From Mikania micrantha (lineage: Eukaryota > Streptophyta > Magnoliopsida > Asterales > Asteraceae), in the NCBI GenBank assembly GCA_009363875.1, contig CM018696.1, positions 20,287,475-20,351,474 on the forward strand: a stretch of DNA of 64,000 nucleotides. Direction: 5' to 3'. Each line of letters begins with the position of its first letter. Within the stretch, counting starts at the first letter, position 1. The position numbers were made by a program, and so were the translations under genes. The notes under the pieces were generated by a model that worked only from the letters and a program-made list of their open reading frames with translations, searched no databases and had not been told where the DNA came from. Shown here piece by piece: positions 1 to 11,493 of the stretch.

Positions 1-598
1 GCCAAAGTGAATCACGTTTACATGTTTATGTGTTATAGGATTTTCTTTAGTTTAAGTATAAGTATATATTTATTTATAGTCAGTTGCGCTAGGCAAGGAC
101 TCTATTGTATTATATCAAAATGGGGGTGGGCTGGCGACTAATAAGGCATGTATCCGGACCCTACGTATGCCCTATACATAAACCACGTTCGGTGTAATGG
201 GATAGTGTTAATGCGTAATGTTATGACGAATATTATGACACACAAATCATTTAAATAAATCGTAATGCGTAAGCGAGACTCAGTATCATTATGGGTGACG
301 ATCCATAAAGATATTAATGTTGAACTTATAATTACGAGTAAACATTAACTAAATTCATAAAAACGACCAAAAACCTCTATAATTACGGGTATACACGTAA
401 CTATATTCGTTAAATGGTTTGAAAACCGACGAACAGTAAAATTAAGTAAAATATTATATTTTACGTTTTACAATTTTGAAACTCATCAAAAACAACCAAA
501 TAAAACCAATTTACAAATCAAACTATTCAATTACGTAATCGTTACGAAGCGTACTTAAAAATACGCGAAACCGACACCGAGCGAGACCGAACATCAGG
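1..598 (+). repeat. Truncated LTR of an E-related Ty3/gypsy element
   Basis: No gene is seen. The stretch matches the first part of the LTR of element E (45404 onward) in order: a GGTGGG...CCCTATACATA block at about 125-180, then GTTCGGTGTAA, AAGCGAGACT and GGGTGACGATCCATAA. It is clearly diverged from E, so it is a different copy or subfamily. The left part lies outside the window. On the right it is cut at 599 where A1 begins, so A1 inserted into it. The A1 target duplication cannot be confirmed because the right end of A1 is lost. Confidence 0.75.
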
Positions 599-1411
599 TG
601 TAACATCAGTGTCGGACGCGTCGCCGGAACAGTGATCTCTACAGTAACTCGTACAGTAACTCAGGTACACACAACGTGAAACTATGTATATGCTATTGAC
701 ACTTGATGCTTGACACTAAACTATTATGCTATTGGTTTGAAATCTGCTTTAAACCTCATTGTTTAACAGTCAGAAACACATCAGACAACACAGAACTGAC
801 ACACAGATGCTTGATTTGATGCTATTATGTATAAACGTATGTGAGGATAAACAGAGCAAAACCATAACGGTTGTTGTTACAGAATGCTAAACCGACGAAT
901 TGTTCGTATAGGTGACGATCTTTACGAATAAATCTGAAAGTTTAAAGTTCTGAAATGATGACTGGAAAGTAGAAAATAAGAATCAGAAAGCCAAACCATC
1001 GTTGTGTTCGTTCGAATGACGATTCGAATGAATACGCGCGATGGTGACGCGTTCTGACGAAACGAAAGCGAAAACGATACGAACGATAATAAATTTAAGA
1101 AAATATAATATTTTCTGTTTTACAATTTTGAAATTCATCAGAAATAAATTGAAAGGAAACTATTTTAATTAAAACAACGTTAATTAATTAAATGCATAAA
1201 ATTCGCGAAAAAAATAAAGAAACGCGTAAAAATAATAAATTTCGATAAATAATCCAAGAAAATGATATTAAAATATTTACTATAAATAACCACCTTCCGA
1301 ACATTTAAAATAAAGTCTTTTTATTTAAATTACGAAACACGCGCGTAACGTGGCGGAAACGCGACGAAGACACGAACCGAGCAACCGAAACGAACCCGAA
1401 TACCCTCGGGG

Positions 1412-1419
1412 TATTTAAA
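1412..1419 (+). promoter_or_regulatory. TATA-like box of A1 5' LTR, first copy
   Basis: TATTTAAA lies in GGGGTATTTAAACCC and is followed about 25-85 bp downstream by a CT-rich stretch (1447-1500), the usual layout of a plant pol II core promoter. The start site is inferred. Confidence 0.6.
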
Positions 1420-1936
1420 CCCTACATGAGGCCATTTATCTCATTTAATACATTTCACTCTCTCTCTCAAACACCCAAACCGTTTCTCTCTCTCCCTCTA
1501 CAAGATCCAAGCTTCAATCCACCATAACTTACTCGTTTGTGGATGAAATCGCGTGTTTTTGGTGTCTACTCGAAGCTCTTGATGTCCTCTACCTAGAATT
1601 ACAGCAGATCTGAGCCCTTGTCCGGTAAAACTCGAGATAAATAAGCTTGAAGGTTCGGAATTATAGGGTTTTTACTTTCATTATTGTTAAACCAACCCTA
1701 GCCGGTCCTTTGCACAACCACTTTGAGTCGCGCACCCCTAGCAACCTTCCACATAAAATGATAAAGTCTAGAAATAATCCTAGAAAATGATATTCAAATA
1801 ATTACTAGAAATAACCACCTTCCGAACATTTAAAATAAAGTCTTTTTATTTAAATTACAAAACACGCGCGTAACGTGCCGGAAACGCGACGAAGACACGA
1901 ACCGAGCAACCGAAACGAACCCGAATACCCTCGGGG

Positions 1937-1944
1937 TATTTAAA
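1937..1944 (+). promoter_or_regulatory. TATA-like box of A1 5' LTR, duplicated copy
   Basis: This is the second TATTTAAA in the same context, produced by the 525 bp duplication. The LTR therefore has two tandem core promoters. Confidence 0.55.
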
Positions 1945-2374
1945 CCCTACATGAGGCCATTTATCTCATTTAATACATTTCACTCTCTCTCTCAAACACC
2001 CAAACCGTTTCTCTCTCTCCCTCTACAAGATCCAAGCTTCAATCCACCATAACTTACTCGTTTGTGGATGAAAACGCGTGTTTTTGGTGTCTACTCGAAG
2101 CTCTTGATCTCCTCTACCTAGAACTACAGCAGATCTGAGCCCTTGTCCGGTCAAACTCAAGATAAATAAGCTTGAAGGTTCGGAATTATAGGGTTTTTAC
2201 TTTCATTATTGTTAAACTAACCCTAGCCAATCCTTTGCACAACCACTTTGAGTCGCGCACCCCTAGCAACCTTCCACAGCGTGAGACTAACCAAGATAAT
2301 GATCCGGAACTGATGGGTTCGATGAAGACGAGGCTGGTGGAGTTGCAGGGTTCGTGAGAAACAAAATCCGGCGA

Positions 2375-3125
2375 ACCTAAGGGGTGGCCGAACCCTTGGG
2401 CTGATCAGATACTAGGCTGGCGAACCCTGGAGCACCGAACCCAGCCACATGCGAACCCTGCTGCGAACCCTCGCACCACCGAACCCTTGTTACTTCAGCC
2501 GAACCAGGAGATGGACGAACCCCATTGGCCGAACCTGTCTTCCGGCGCACCCTTCATGCGAACCTTCCTGCTACGAACCTTGCATGTCCGACGAACCTCC
2601 GATTTTCACGAACTTTTGGACCAGTAGCGAACCATTTTCGAACCTATGCATGATTCACGAATCAGTTGGGAGGCATGAAACCAGGAATGGCGAACCCCCA
2701 TAACCACCGAACCTTCTTGTTACATCCACGAGACATAGGAGACGAACCTAGCACCCGGCCATGCACAGAACCGATGAACATCACAAATCGGTCCACTGGG
2801 ATTAATCGGCCCAATCCAGTGTCTGGCCTAATTGCTTTCGATTAATATGTGTAGTCGATTCCGCCCCAATTGATCTTTCGGCCCAAGTGTAGAGTCGGCC
2901 CAAACCCCTTTTCTGTCGGCCCAACATCATTGGCTTGGCCTATATAATTAGTCTGGCTGACACACATAAATACTCAGCCCATACGGTTCAATTCGGCCCA
3001 TGCACATACTAATGGCCCATAACCATTGTGTGTCTAAACAATTGGCCCAAGGACACACAATGGGCCCAAGAGATTTCTTTGCCCCACTATTTGTCAGCCC
3101 AATCTATTGATTCGGCCCATATACA
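2375..3125 (+). promoter_or_regulatory. CGAACC-rich block followed by GGCCCA-rich block in A1 5' LTR
   Basis: From about 2375 to 2760 the motif CGAACC(C/T) recurs every 15-30 bp. From about 2805 to 3120 the motif GGCCCA occurs about nine times. GGCCCA/TGGGCC is the core of plant site II elements bound by TCP factors (established knowledge); regulatory action here is inferred. The same order of blocks occurs in the E LTR. Confidence 0.45.
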
Positions 3126-3630
3126 ATAAATGGAAACAAATACCAAAATCTGGATTTACTACATTAATAACCCATGAACATGATAAGTTTACACATGGTT
3201 GGATTCAAGGAAAAGACAAGCTTACTAACTCAAACTTAAATTGATTATGTATTATTAAAATCAGCAATGGAAAATGTGGGCCGAATAAAGACCGAGACTC
3301 CCGAGTGTTAGCCGACTTTAGGGCTAACACATACACGCATATGAGTCATTACAACTTGTACTTATAAGTTGCAAACAACATGAAATCAATACAGGATCGT
3401 GAATATTACCACAAACACATCAACGAGCACGTGCATTCTTGATTTTACTTAGTCAACCGCTTCAAACACAAGGTGAGTTCATTTGTCCATTTTCAAACAT
3501 ATTTTTTTTACCTCGGGACTGAGAAGCATGTTATACCTTTTAAACAATGATTGAAATGTTTATCAAATGCTTTTACACATATTCATGATGCTTATAGTAA
3601 TACTTAAGCTTTAAACTCTTACTTTGGAAG

Positions 3631-4199
3631 CTATAAACTTGAAGCTTAAATTAGATGCTCTATGCTTATGCTACAAACTTGAAGCTTAAACTAGATGCTT
3701 GATGCTTATGCTATAAACTTGAAGCTTAAACTAGATGCTTGATGCTTATGCTACAAACTTGAAGCTTAAACTAGATGCTTGATGCTTATGCTACAAACTT
3801 GAAGCTTAAACTAGATGCTTGATGCTTATGCTACAAACTTGAAGCTTAAACTAGATGCTTGATGCTTATGCTATAAACTTGAAGCTTAAACTAGATGCTT
3901 GATGCTTATGCTACAAACTTGAAGCTTAAACTAGATGCTTGATGCTTATGCTACAAACTTGAAGCTTAAACTAGATGCTTGATGCTTATGCTACAAACTT
4001 GAAGCTTAAACTAGATGCTTGATGCTTATGCTAGAAACTTGAAGCTTAAACTAGACGCTTGATGTTTATGCTAGAAACTTGAAGCTTAAACTAGATGCTT
4101 GATGCTTATGCTAGAAACTTGAAGCTTAAACTAGATGCTTGATGCTTATGCTACAAACTTGAAGCTTAAACTAGATGCTTGATGCTTATGCTATAAACT
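3631..4199 (+). repeat. 40 bp tandem array in A1 5' LTR, about 14 units
   Basis: The unit reads roughly CTACAAACTTGAAGCTTAAA followed by CTAGATGCTTGATGCTTATG. Most units differ by one or two bases, often TACA/TATA/TAGA. The array occurs in all A-family LTRs with different unit numbers. There are no unique spacers, so it is not CRISPR. Confidence 0.92.
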
Positions 4200-4720
4200 C
4201 TATGCTCAAACTATATGCTAATACTTGAAACTAAATGCTCTAAGCTATGATTGTATGCGAAATGCTAAGCTTGTATCTATTCATGGGCTATGTAATTGCT
4301 AAACATTGCTAGAGCAAAGCTTGTACCCATGCAATGAGATACGTAAAAGCTAAACTATGAGGATGCTAAGCTTTTATCTATATATGAGATACGTAAATGC
4401 CAAACATTGTTAGAGCAAGGCATGTGTCTATATATGAGATATGTAAATGCTAAACTATTTGTGTGTGCACAGCTTGTATCTATATATGAGATACGTAATT
4501 GCCAAACATTGCTAGAGCAAGGCTTCTATCTTTATACAGGAGATAAGTAAATGCTAAACTATGGATGCTAAGCTTAAACCAATTCATGAGATACGTAATG
4601 GCTAAGCATTGCTAGAGCAAAGCTTGTATCTAGCCGTGGGCTACGTAAATGCTAAACATAGCTAGAGCAAAGCTTGTACCCACGCATGAGATTGGTGAAA
4701 GCTAAACTATGATTTGTGAA
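4200..4720 (+). repeat. Degenerate repeats with GAGATACGTAAATGCTAAAC core
   Basis: The segments GCTAGAGCAAAGCTTGT, TATATGAGATACGTAA and TGCTAAACTA alternate about eight times at intervals of roughly 50-70 bp. The block is conserved in all A-family LTRs (31205-31700, 40165-40680, 63430-63940). Confidence 0.7.
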
Positions 4721-5444
4721 ACAATGGTGCTTATACAACTTACTATAAATCTAATCCACATAAATGCTATAAACTTGTAAACTTTGAAACAGTATGCTAA
4801 AGCTATGATGAAGACGGTATTGAATGGTAGATAAAATCCTTAACTATCCTTAACAACAGTGTCATATGCAGATTAGTATGTGGTGGGATGGCGTCTGGGC
4901 GGGTTGTAGGCTCGACCCTTTCGTATGCCCTATATATAAGCATACCGATTTGGATATTACATGTGAAGTTAATGAGGTTAAGGTTTTACTGAAAGAGGTT
5001 TGCTAAAGCTATTTTAAACTTATAAACTATATGAACTCACCAACCATTATGTTGACTTCGTTTTCTTACATGCTTTCTCAGGTGATGCACTGGTCAAGCT
5101 AAGGCACATGATTGCATACTAGGATGCCCAGATAGAGGACCTAGTAGACTTTTGGAAAGCACATCTTTTGTTATTAATACGAGTCACTTTTGATATCTTG
5201 TACAGATACAAGATAGTAACATTTGATTCTTTTGATAGGTTTACTTAGTTAAATTACTAAAAATTGACATTTGTAATTTAACTTTATAATCCTAGTTGAT
5301 GTTATATTGTGCTTTTGTTATTATTGACATTGATGCTATGTAAACAATCTGATCATCATGATTATCACTCACGATGTCGCTCCCCGAGAACCTTCCGCCC
5401 GGCGGGGAAGTCGATCCGTCCCGCCGGCTCTGGGTGTGACAGAT

Positions 5445-5456
5445 TGGTATCAGAGC
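5445..5456 (+). other. Primer binding site of A1
   Basis: TGGTATCAGAGC follows the LTR end (5441) after three bases. It matches the plant initiator-Met tRNA 3' end complement used by many LTR retrotransposons. Confidence 0.85.
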
Positions 5457-5610
5457 TCAAGGTTATAGAGAATAATAAGTCATTTACTTAAACAGTTTGG
5501 CCTAGACTATAATTTAGGGACCCTCATGTAGAGAACATAGGATCTAAGTTTGCATTGTGTCTTCTGCATTCGATCACTGCACTAACCAATATCTTTTGGT
5601 TATGATCAGA

Positions 5611-7864
5611 ATGCCGCCCAGAAGACAACCGACCTCCCAAGTCTCTGCACCACACTCATCTACTCCTACACCGCCAGATTCACCACTTCCACCTCCTCCT
5701 CCACTTAACCCACCTCCGGGTTCGAGCACGAATCAGATACTCAATCCTGCTACTATTGCCTTGGAAACAATTCTGAGCAGCCAACTGATGAATCAAGTGA
5801 AGGATGTCATCCCAAAGATGATTAACAGGATCCAAGGCCACGGCAACAACTCTGGCCACACTACTGGGGAAGCTAGTGGAAACACTGGCACTACTTCTGA
5901 CTGCTCCTACAAGTCATTTGTAGGATGCAAGCCTCCGAGTTTTTACTGGTGTTGAGGGAGCTGTTGGACTGATCCAATGGCTAGAGAAGATGGAGAACAC
6001 CCTGGACATAAGCAATTGTCCGGAACATCACAAGGTTCGATATGCTGCTGGGTCTTTCAGCAAACGGGACCTAACGTGGTGGAACTCCCAAATCAGGGAA
6101 AGAGGCAGGGATGAAGCACTGGCAATGCCTTGGGCAGATTTCAAACTTCTTTAGAGAAACGAATTCTGTCTGAAGCATGAACTGCAAAAGCTGGAAGTTG
6201 AGCTCTCGAACCATGTGATGAAGGGAGCTGATCATATGACTTTCACCACACGTTATCATGAATTGGTAGCTTTTGTGCCAGAGATGGTGCCAACACTGGG
6301 GAAGCTGATAGACAGATATGTAGTAGGACTACCCTCCTGCATTCAAAGCATTGTATTGGCTGCAAACCCTGCAACTCTAGAGTCAGCCATCGCCCTCTCA
6401 GCTAAACTCACCAGTGTGATGGTGAAGTCAGGAGTTTTGAAAGATGACAAAGGGAAGGCTAAGGAAGAACCGACAAAGAAACCTGAGTATCATCCAAAGA
6501 AGAAACAAAAGGTCGTCAAAAACTATGCGATGGCCACTCCTCTGAGACAAGCTCCTGCAGCACCTGTTAATACTGCACCCAAGAACTATGTTTGAGTGCA
6601 TCCTCAATGTACTCACTGCAAGTATCATCATGATGCTACCGCACAGTGCATGAAGTGCATGAATTGTGGTCGATTTGGTCACTAGGTTGCACAGTTCCGC
6701 TCTCCCACAACACAAGCTACCAACAATGCTCCTAGGGCATTACCTCCACCACCAACGCCACCAGGCAACAACAACAACAACAACAGAGGATGATACAACT
6801 GTGGAGAAATGGGTCATTTCTCCAGAGAATGCCGAAAGAGAGTGCAACAAGGAGCACAAGCACCTCGTGGACGGGCTTTTGTCATCGGAGCCAATGCAGC
6901 ATGCCAAGACCCTAATGTGGTCACTGGTACATTTCTTTTACATGACTCTTATGCATCTATACTGTTTGACACTGATGTAGACCAGAGTTTTATTTCATCT
7001 GATTTTGCACGTCAACTTAATCTTACTGAGGAAACTTTAGACTCCCCTTACATTATCGAACGTGAAGCAAATTACAGTTAGCACTATACTTAGGAACTGC
7101 CCACTTACACTCACTGATCACACATTTGCCATCGACTTGTTACCGATGGAGTTGGACAGTTTTGACATCATTGTGGGGATGCATTGGCTATCTCTCAATA
7201 GAGTAGAAGTCGTCTGTTCTGAGAAGCTACTTCGGATTCCAGTGGCGAATGATCGTGTTTTGGAAGTTCGTGGGGATCAAGCAAAACGAAGTGTCAAAAT
7301 CATATCTTGCATCACAGGGCGTAAGTGTCTACAAAAGAAACGCATAGCCTTCTTGGCTGGAAAAGGATAAAGACAAGAAAATGATACAAGACGTGCCGAT
7401 AGTAAAGGAATACCCCGAAGTGTTTCCTGAAGATCTACCTGGTTTGCCACCTGTGCGACCGGTAGAGTTTCGTATTGATCTGATTCCTGGAGCAACACCT
7501 GTTGCTAAATCTCCTTACAGGTTAGCACCTTCAGAGATGCAGGAACTGTCGAACCAACTACAAGAGCTACTAAACAAAGGTTTCATCTTACCGAGCTACT
7601 CACCTTGGGGAGCTTCGGTTTTGTTCGTGAAGAAGAAGGATGGATCCTTTCGTATGTGCATAGACTACAGGGAGCTAAACAAACTAACCATCAAGAATCG
7701 GTATCCACTACCGAGGATTGATGATTTGTTAGATCAATTGAAAGGAGCTCAATATTTTTCGAAGATCGATTTGAAGTCCGGGTACCATCAGCTCAGCGTT
7801 CAAGATGAAGATATACTGAAGACATCGTTTCGTACTAGATACGGGCATTACGAGTTTATGGTGA
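5611..7864 (+). pseudogene. A1 gag-protease-RT remnant (Ty3/gypsy)
   Basis: The gag start is set at ATG 5611 (MPPRRQP), the same start as in E. Gag is broken by an extra T near 5940, TAG at 6152-6154, TGA at 6593-6595, TAG at 6683-6685 and TGA at 6791-6793. The last two are shared with A2. The zinc knuckle follows (YNCGEMGHFSREC). The protease site reads FDTDVDQSFIS at about 6965-6997, where E has FDTGADKSFIS, so the usual DTG is DTD. A small deletion lies near 7060 and a frame change between protease and RT near 7370, also shared with A2. RT runs from about 7381 through KKKDGSFRMCIDYRELNK and ends at RTRYGHYEFMV, where sequence from B takes over. The catalytic FIDD motif, RNase H and integrase are missing. 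Confidence 0.88.
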
Positions 7865-9687
7865 ATTAACAGATGCAGAACTGGCTGTAAATGAAGCACT
7901 AATGTCAAAAATCCAAGAATCCAGTAGCATGCATGCACCAACATTCTCCACTGGTCCTCAAACTGAAACTTTATCAGCAACAATCACTCCACAATTTGAG
8001 GAACCAAACATTTCTTTTAGTGAAAGCTTTGCATCACAATTCACTGCTAATGCTATGGCTGACACACATATGAAGCTGGTGTTGAAGCTTGTGGAGTATG
8101 GTGGCATGGACTTTGAAACTGTAAATTTAATGCCATTTGAACAATTGTCAGTAGAATCTGATAGAATTGACTCTCTCCTTGATCCACAAAATGAAACTGA
8201 AATTGATAAAAAGGAGAAAGAAAAAAAAGAGAAGAAGAGAAGGGAGCAAGAAATAACTGATTCTGAAATTGCAGAGGGTATGGTTCAGCCAGATCCCAAT
8301 ACCATGAATGATCAAGCTCTAAGAAACTTCTTACATGACAGAGGGGTTCTCTCTAGAAGTTATACCAAAATGAAGAGGGACACTCTGATCAAAAGGGTGA
8401 AAGAATTTTTGCAGGCAGATGAGAAAGCAGGCAAGAAAGCCAAACTTGATAAATCAAACATGCCTGTCATCAGCCGAATAGCCTCCACTAGTCAAATTTT
8501 TGAAAAGCCAATGTCATTTGTTCCAAAATCTTTATCAGCATCACAAGCAAAATCATCTTATACACAATCCTCTGCTCCTAGACAATCCTCTCATTCCTCC
8601 CAATACACGAGAAATACTGGAATGACTTTTCAAGAAACTTTGACAGTTCAAGATCAAGAATTAATAAAACAAAAGTTAAAAATAATAGGATGGAAATATG
8701 ACTGGAGCTGGGATGCTTATCAAGTCAAAAGAGAAACAGGTGCAGTAGAAAGTTTTTATCCATTCTTTCAAATATTCAATCTTTCTTATCAAGATTTAAT
8801 TGAATTGGCTGGTCTAGAGTTAGTAAACAGAAGTAATCATGCTAGACCAGCAGCATTACAAGAAACATTGAGAAAATGTGTCAGGCTATATAGATTGCCA
8901 GATGGTGGGCTGGATCAAGACAAAGTTTTGCGTGAATTCAAAAAATATGAAAAGAAATATAGTGAGCACAATCTGAAACTTAAACCTCCTGAAATCAAGA
9001 AAAAGAAAATAGTTGGAAATATGAAGGAGTACCCAATCACTGGGTGGTTTTATGATGAAAAATCATGGAAGTTGGCAATTTTCAGAAGAGATCGAGTCTT
9101 AAGTGCAACTGATATAAGGCTATATGCCTATTCTGAAGTTAGACTCCTTGAGAACTCCTATCTCACATATTTGGATAATCTGATCATTGAAAAACCAATG
9201 TCTGCTTTTGGGAGAAGAAATCTTTTTCAATTCTTGAACCTGATCAGAAGGTTAAGAAAAGATTCAGAAGATTTGTTCATTGGCTATGAATTAAGAAGAA
9301 ATGAGCAAAAAGTGAAAACTTTGAAGAAACCACAAAGAGTTTCTATTAACAACGATGGAAACCTTGTGGTGGAATGTCTTGATAAATCATACATCTTCAC
9401 TGACAAAGATGACTTGTCTGAGTTGGATTTCAAATCTCTATCTGTACTAAATCAAATGCCTATTTATTACATGAGAGAAGATTTGAGAGCTCCAATGACT
9501 CAATTTGCTGGCATTATACATCATTTGATGTTATCTTTCAGCATGAGTCAAGTTAAAGAAGAAGAGGATGTGTGAAGATGACAGATGCTGATGATGACAA
9601 GGCTTTGGATGTAATCCTACTCATATGAAAGAGGTATTCATGGATTATGATGGGCTAATTGTAGGAAGCATCATCTCAGGGGGAGAT
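7865..9687 (+). mobile_element. Left-truncated internal end of a second B copy
   Basis: It matches 22527-24360 of the full B copy almost base for base. The join to A1 at 7860-7864 has a shared GGTGA present in both parent sequences. Differences from the full copy cluster in the first 700 bp, and none was seen after about 8560. It ends at the same purine tract (CAGGGGGAGAT) before the LTR. Confidence 0.9.
7902..9575 (+). CDS. C-terminal part of the B extra reading frame, open in this copy
   Basis: This open frame of 557 codons is the C-terminal part of a much longer protein; its ATG is internal to the original gene because the frame is open upstream to the junction. Function is unknown. Visible parts: a Lys/Glu-rich stretch at residues 99-118, a segment at about 135-170 (LRNFLHDRG...LIKRVKEFL) resembling a SAP DNA-binding motif, a Ser/Gln-rich linker at about 200-245, then a globular-looking region rich in aromatic and charged residues. 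No signal peptide or membrane segment is evident, which argues against a classical envelope protein. The full B copy has a stop and a frameshift in this part; this copy does not. It has no promoter of its own here except by read-through from A1. Confidence 0.6.
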   Translation: MSKIQESSSMHAPTFSTGPQTETLSATITPQFEEPNISFSESFASQFTANAMADTHMKLVLKLVEYGGMDFETVNLMPFEQLSVESDRIDSLLDPQNETEIDKKEKEKKEKKRREQEITDSEIAEGMVQPDPNTMNDQALRNFLHDRGVLSRSYTKMKRDTLIKRVKEFLQADEKAGKKAKLDKSNMPVISRIASTSQIFEKPMSFVPKSLSASQAKSSYTQSSAPRQSSHSSQYTRNTGMTFQETLTVQDQELIKQKLKIIGWKYDWSWDAYQVKRETGAVESFYPFFQIFNLSYQDLIELAGLELVNRSNHARPAALQETLRKCVRLYRLPDGGLDQDKVLREFKKYEKKYSEHNLKLKPPEIKKKKIVGNMKEYPITGWFYDEKSWKLAIFRRDRVLSATDIRLYAYSEVRLLENSYLTYLDNLIIEKPMSAFGRRNLFQFLNLIRRLRKDSEDLFIGYELRRNEQKVKTLKKPQRVSINNDGNLVVECLDKSYIFTDKDDLSELDFKSLSVLNQMPIYYMREDLRAPMTQFAGIIHHLMLSFSMSQVKEEEDV

Positions 9688-10012
9688 TGTTAGGTTTCCA
9701 TTATGAGATGGTGCCCTGCCCACAATTAACCAACCCTTCTGCAAGCTTCAAGTTCATTAAGTCCATTTAATGATGGCAACATTCTAACTCTCTTTACTTC
9801 TGTTTTTTCTATTTTATACAGATTTATTTTGATATGCTGATAAATTTGAATAAAGTTCAAATCCATATAATATGTTGATGTGTTGACAGGCACAATACAG
9901 ACAACACATATGGTCCACATCTCTGAACCTTAAACCTTTCTATTTATAAGATCATTATTTGTTAATTGATTCTTATGTTTAAGTGTTTAGTAATTAAAGG
10001 ATTTATCAAGGA

Positions 10013-10530
10013 TGTTGCAGTGCTGACAACCAAAGTCATAATGCTGAAAGCCAACTCATTGAAGATTGAGATGCTGACAAGTTCTCAAAAGGATTCTTCA
10101 ATGCTGACAGCTTAAAGTTGCAGTGCTGACACTCAAAGTACACTGCTGATGTTATTCCAAGGATATTGCAGTGCTGATGAACAAATCTTGAGATGCTGAT
10201 AACCAAGTGTGATGCTGATGATATATGTTGTAGTGCTGATGATTACAAGAGCCAAGTATTTATCACTGCTGACATTGAACTCTTCAATGCTGACAGCCAA
10301 TCTTTAATGCTGACAGCTTGACATTGTAATGCTGACATGAAGTTAACTGCTGATACTAGACATTGCAATGTTGACGACCAACTGATGTGATGCTGATCAA
10401 AAAAATATGCCAAGTACAAGAAAGTAAGTTTGCAATGCTGACATGCAAACTTACTAATGCTGAAGTTCAAGATTGTTGTTGCTGATGAAGAATCTACACT
10501 TAGATTTTGTTGTTCATTTGTTTTTGCTGA
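10013..10530 (+). promoter_or_regulatory. TGCTGA(C/T) motif cluster in B LTR
   Basis: About twenty copies of TGCTGA, mostly followed by C or T, lie every 20-30 bp just upstream of the TATA box. Spacers are not conserved, so this is not an ordinary tandem repeat. A promoter role is inferred from position only. A second cluster lies at 19056-19460. Confidence 0.5.
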
Positions 10531-10626
10531 CATCAGTTATGACGTGTATAACTGATGTGACGTTTGTATTGTTATTTTGATAGCGGTTATCCGTTAGGGC
10601 AGTTATGTAGGTCTGAAATAGGTCTC

Positions 10627-10634
10627 TATAAATA
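10627..10634 (+). promoter_or_regulatory. TATA box of B LTR
   Basis: TATAAATA lies in GGTCTCTATAAATAGGACC, the best core promoter match in this LTR. The other LTR has the same box at 25299-25306. Confidence 0.7.
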
Positions 10635-10936
10635 GGACCTTTATAGAGTCAGTCTGTACGCTTTTGAAAAAACACACGCACTTTTACACACTGTAATTCT
10701 CTGAGAAATTTCAGATTTACAATCAATATACCTGCCTTTAATATTCATCATCATCTGTTCTTAATTGTTCTTATTAAATATTTCTTGAATATTAATTACT
10801 GTGGGTTTTGTTATTTTAGATTGTTACGAAACTTAGATTGATTGCATGTTTCCGCCTTGTTATCAATCGAAATCATACCTTATTGTTATTATCAGATCTC
10901 AGATCTCAGATTCAGATCTGATCCGATCCTGACAAT

Positions 10937-10949
10937 TGGTATCAGAGCC
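10937..10949 (+). other. Primer binding site of B
   Basis: TGGTATCAGAGCC lies two bases after the LTR end and fits the initiator-Met tRNA. Confidence 0.88.
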
Positions 10950-11493
10950 AAGAGCTCGATATTTTGATTTTCCTGAAAATCAAAAGCTAACGTTATGATT
11001 TCTACGATCAAGAGCTGATTCTAGCTTGAAATCATATAGTTTAGAACAATCTAATTTAGATCGAATCAATTAGTTAAACTAATTAACATGGATTGATCGA
11101 TTTGTTTCACTGTGTGTGTTCTTGGTGAAACTGTGTGTTTTGGGATTTCAGATTCATAGCTTAATATTGTGAAAACAATCAAGCGTATACTATTACCTAT
11201 CACTTGTTGATTCATAATAGGTCTGATCGTGGAAATTTCTGAGCCGATTCACAGATTTCTGTCTCAAGCGTCAAACGGTTATTTCAGGTTTTACTGTTCC
11301 ATTGATTTTCGATTCTATTCAATAGATCGCAAATCTTTAAAAATAGTATTCCTGTTGTTTTTGTTACTTATTTAGAATTGTCTCTGATTACTAATCCATC
11401 ATTTGAACTAATTGTGTGGACAAATTCGGACTAGGTTATTAGATCCTGAATTAATTTCAACTCATTAGAAATTCTAAGTAAATTTTAACTAAA
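10950..11493 (+). other. B untranslated leader
   Basis: This AT-rich region between primer site and gag ATG has no reading frame or repeat of note. Confidence 0.7.

Larger units (their letters stand above)
1248..2278 (+). repeat. Direct duplication (period 525 bp) of the A1 LTR promoter region
   Basis: Copy 1 is about 1248-1753 and copy 2 about 1773-2278, with roughly 20 bp between them. Both hold the CCTTCCGAACATTT stretch, a TATTTAAA box, a CT-rich stretch and the same transcribed leader. The A1 3' LTR has only one copy (about 28081-28590), so the duplication probably arose after A1 inserted. Confidence 0.85.
599..5441 (+). repeat. A1 5' LTR, about 4.84 kb
   Basis: It starts TGTAACATCAGTG and ends GGGTGTGACA directly before the primer binding site. 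Contents in order: AT-rich leader, a promoter region duplicated in tandem (about 1248-2278), a CGAACC-rich block, a GGCCCA-rich block, a 40 bp tandem array (3631-4199), degenerate repeats (4200-4720) and a GGTGGG...CCCTATATATAAGC block. It matches the A1 3' LTR from 27427, which lacks the tandem duplication but contains H3. No gene is present; short reading frames here are chance. Confidence 0.88.
9688..10934 (+). repeat. B LTR (shared, 5' of the full copy), 1247 bp
   Basis: It starts TGTTAGGTTTCC and ends GATCCTGACA, so it is TG...CA bounded. It matches 24361-25599. The first 300 bp show no difference; after about 9990 there are roughly fifteen substitutions plus a 7 bp length difference near the end. 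It holds a TGCTGA motif cluster (10013-10530) and a TATA box. Confidence 0.93.

Noticed and set aside
3631..4199. CRISPR-like regular repeat array
   Set aside because: Units are contiguous 40 bp repeats with no unique spacers, inside a plant LTR, and recur in every A-family LTR.
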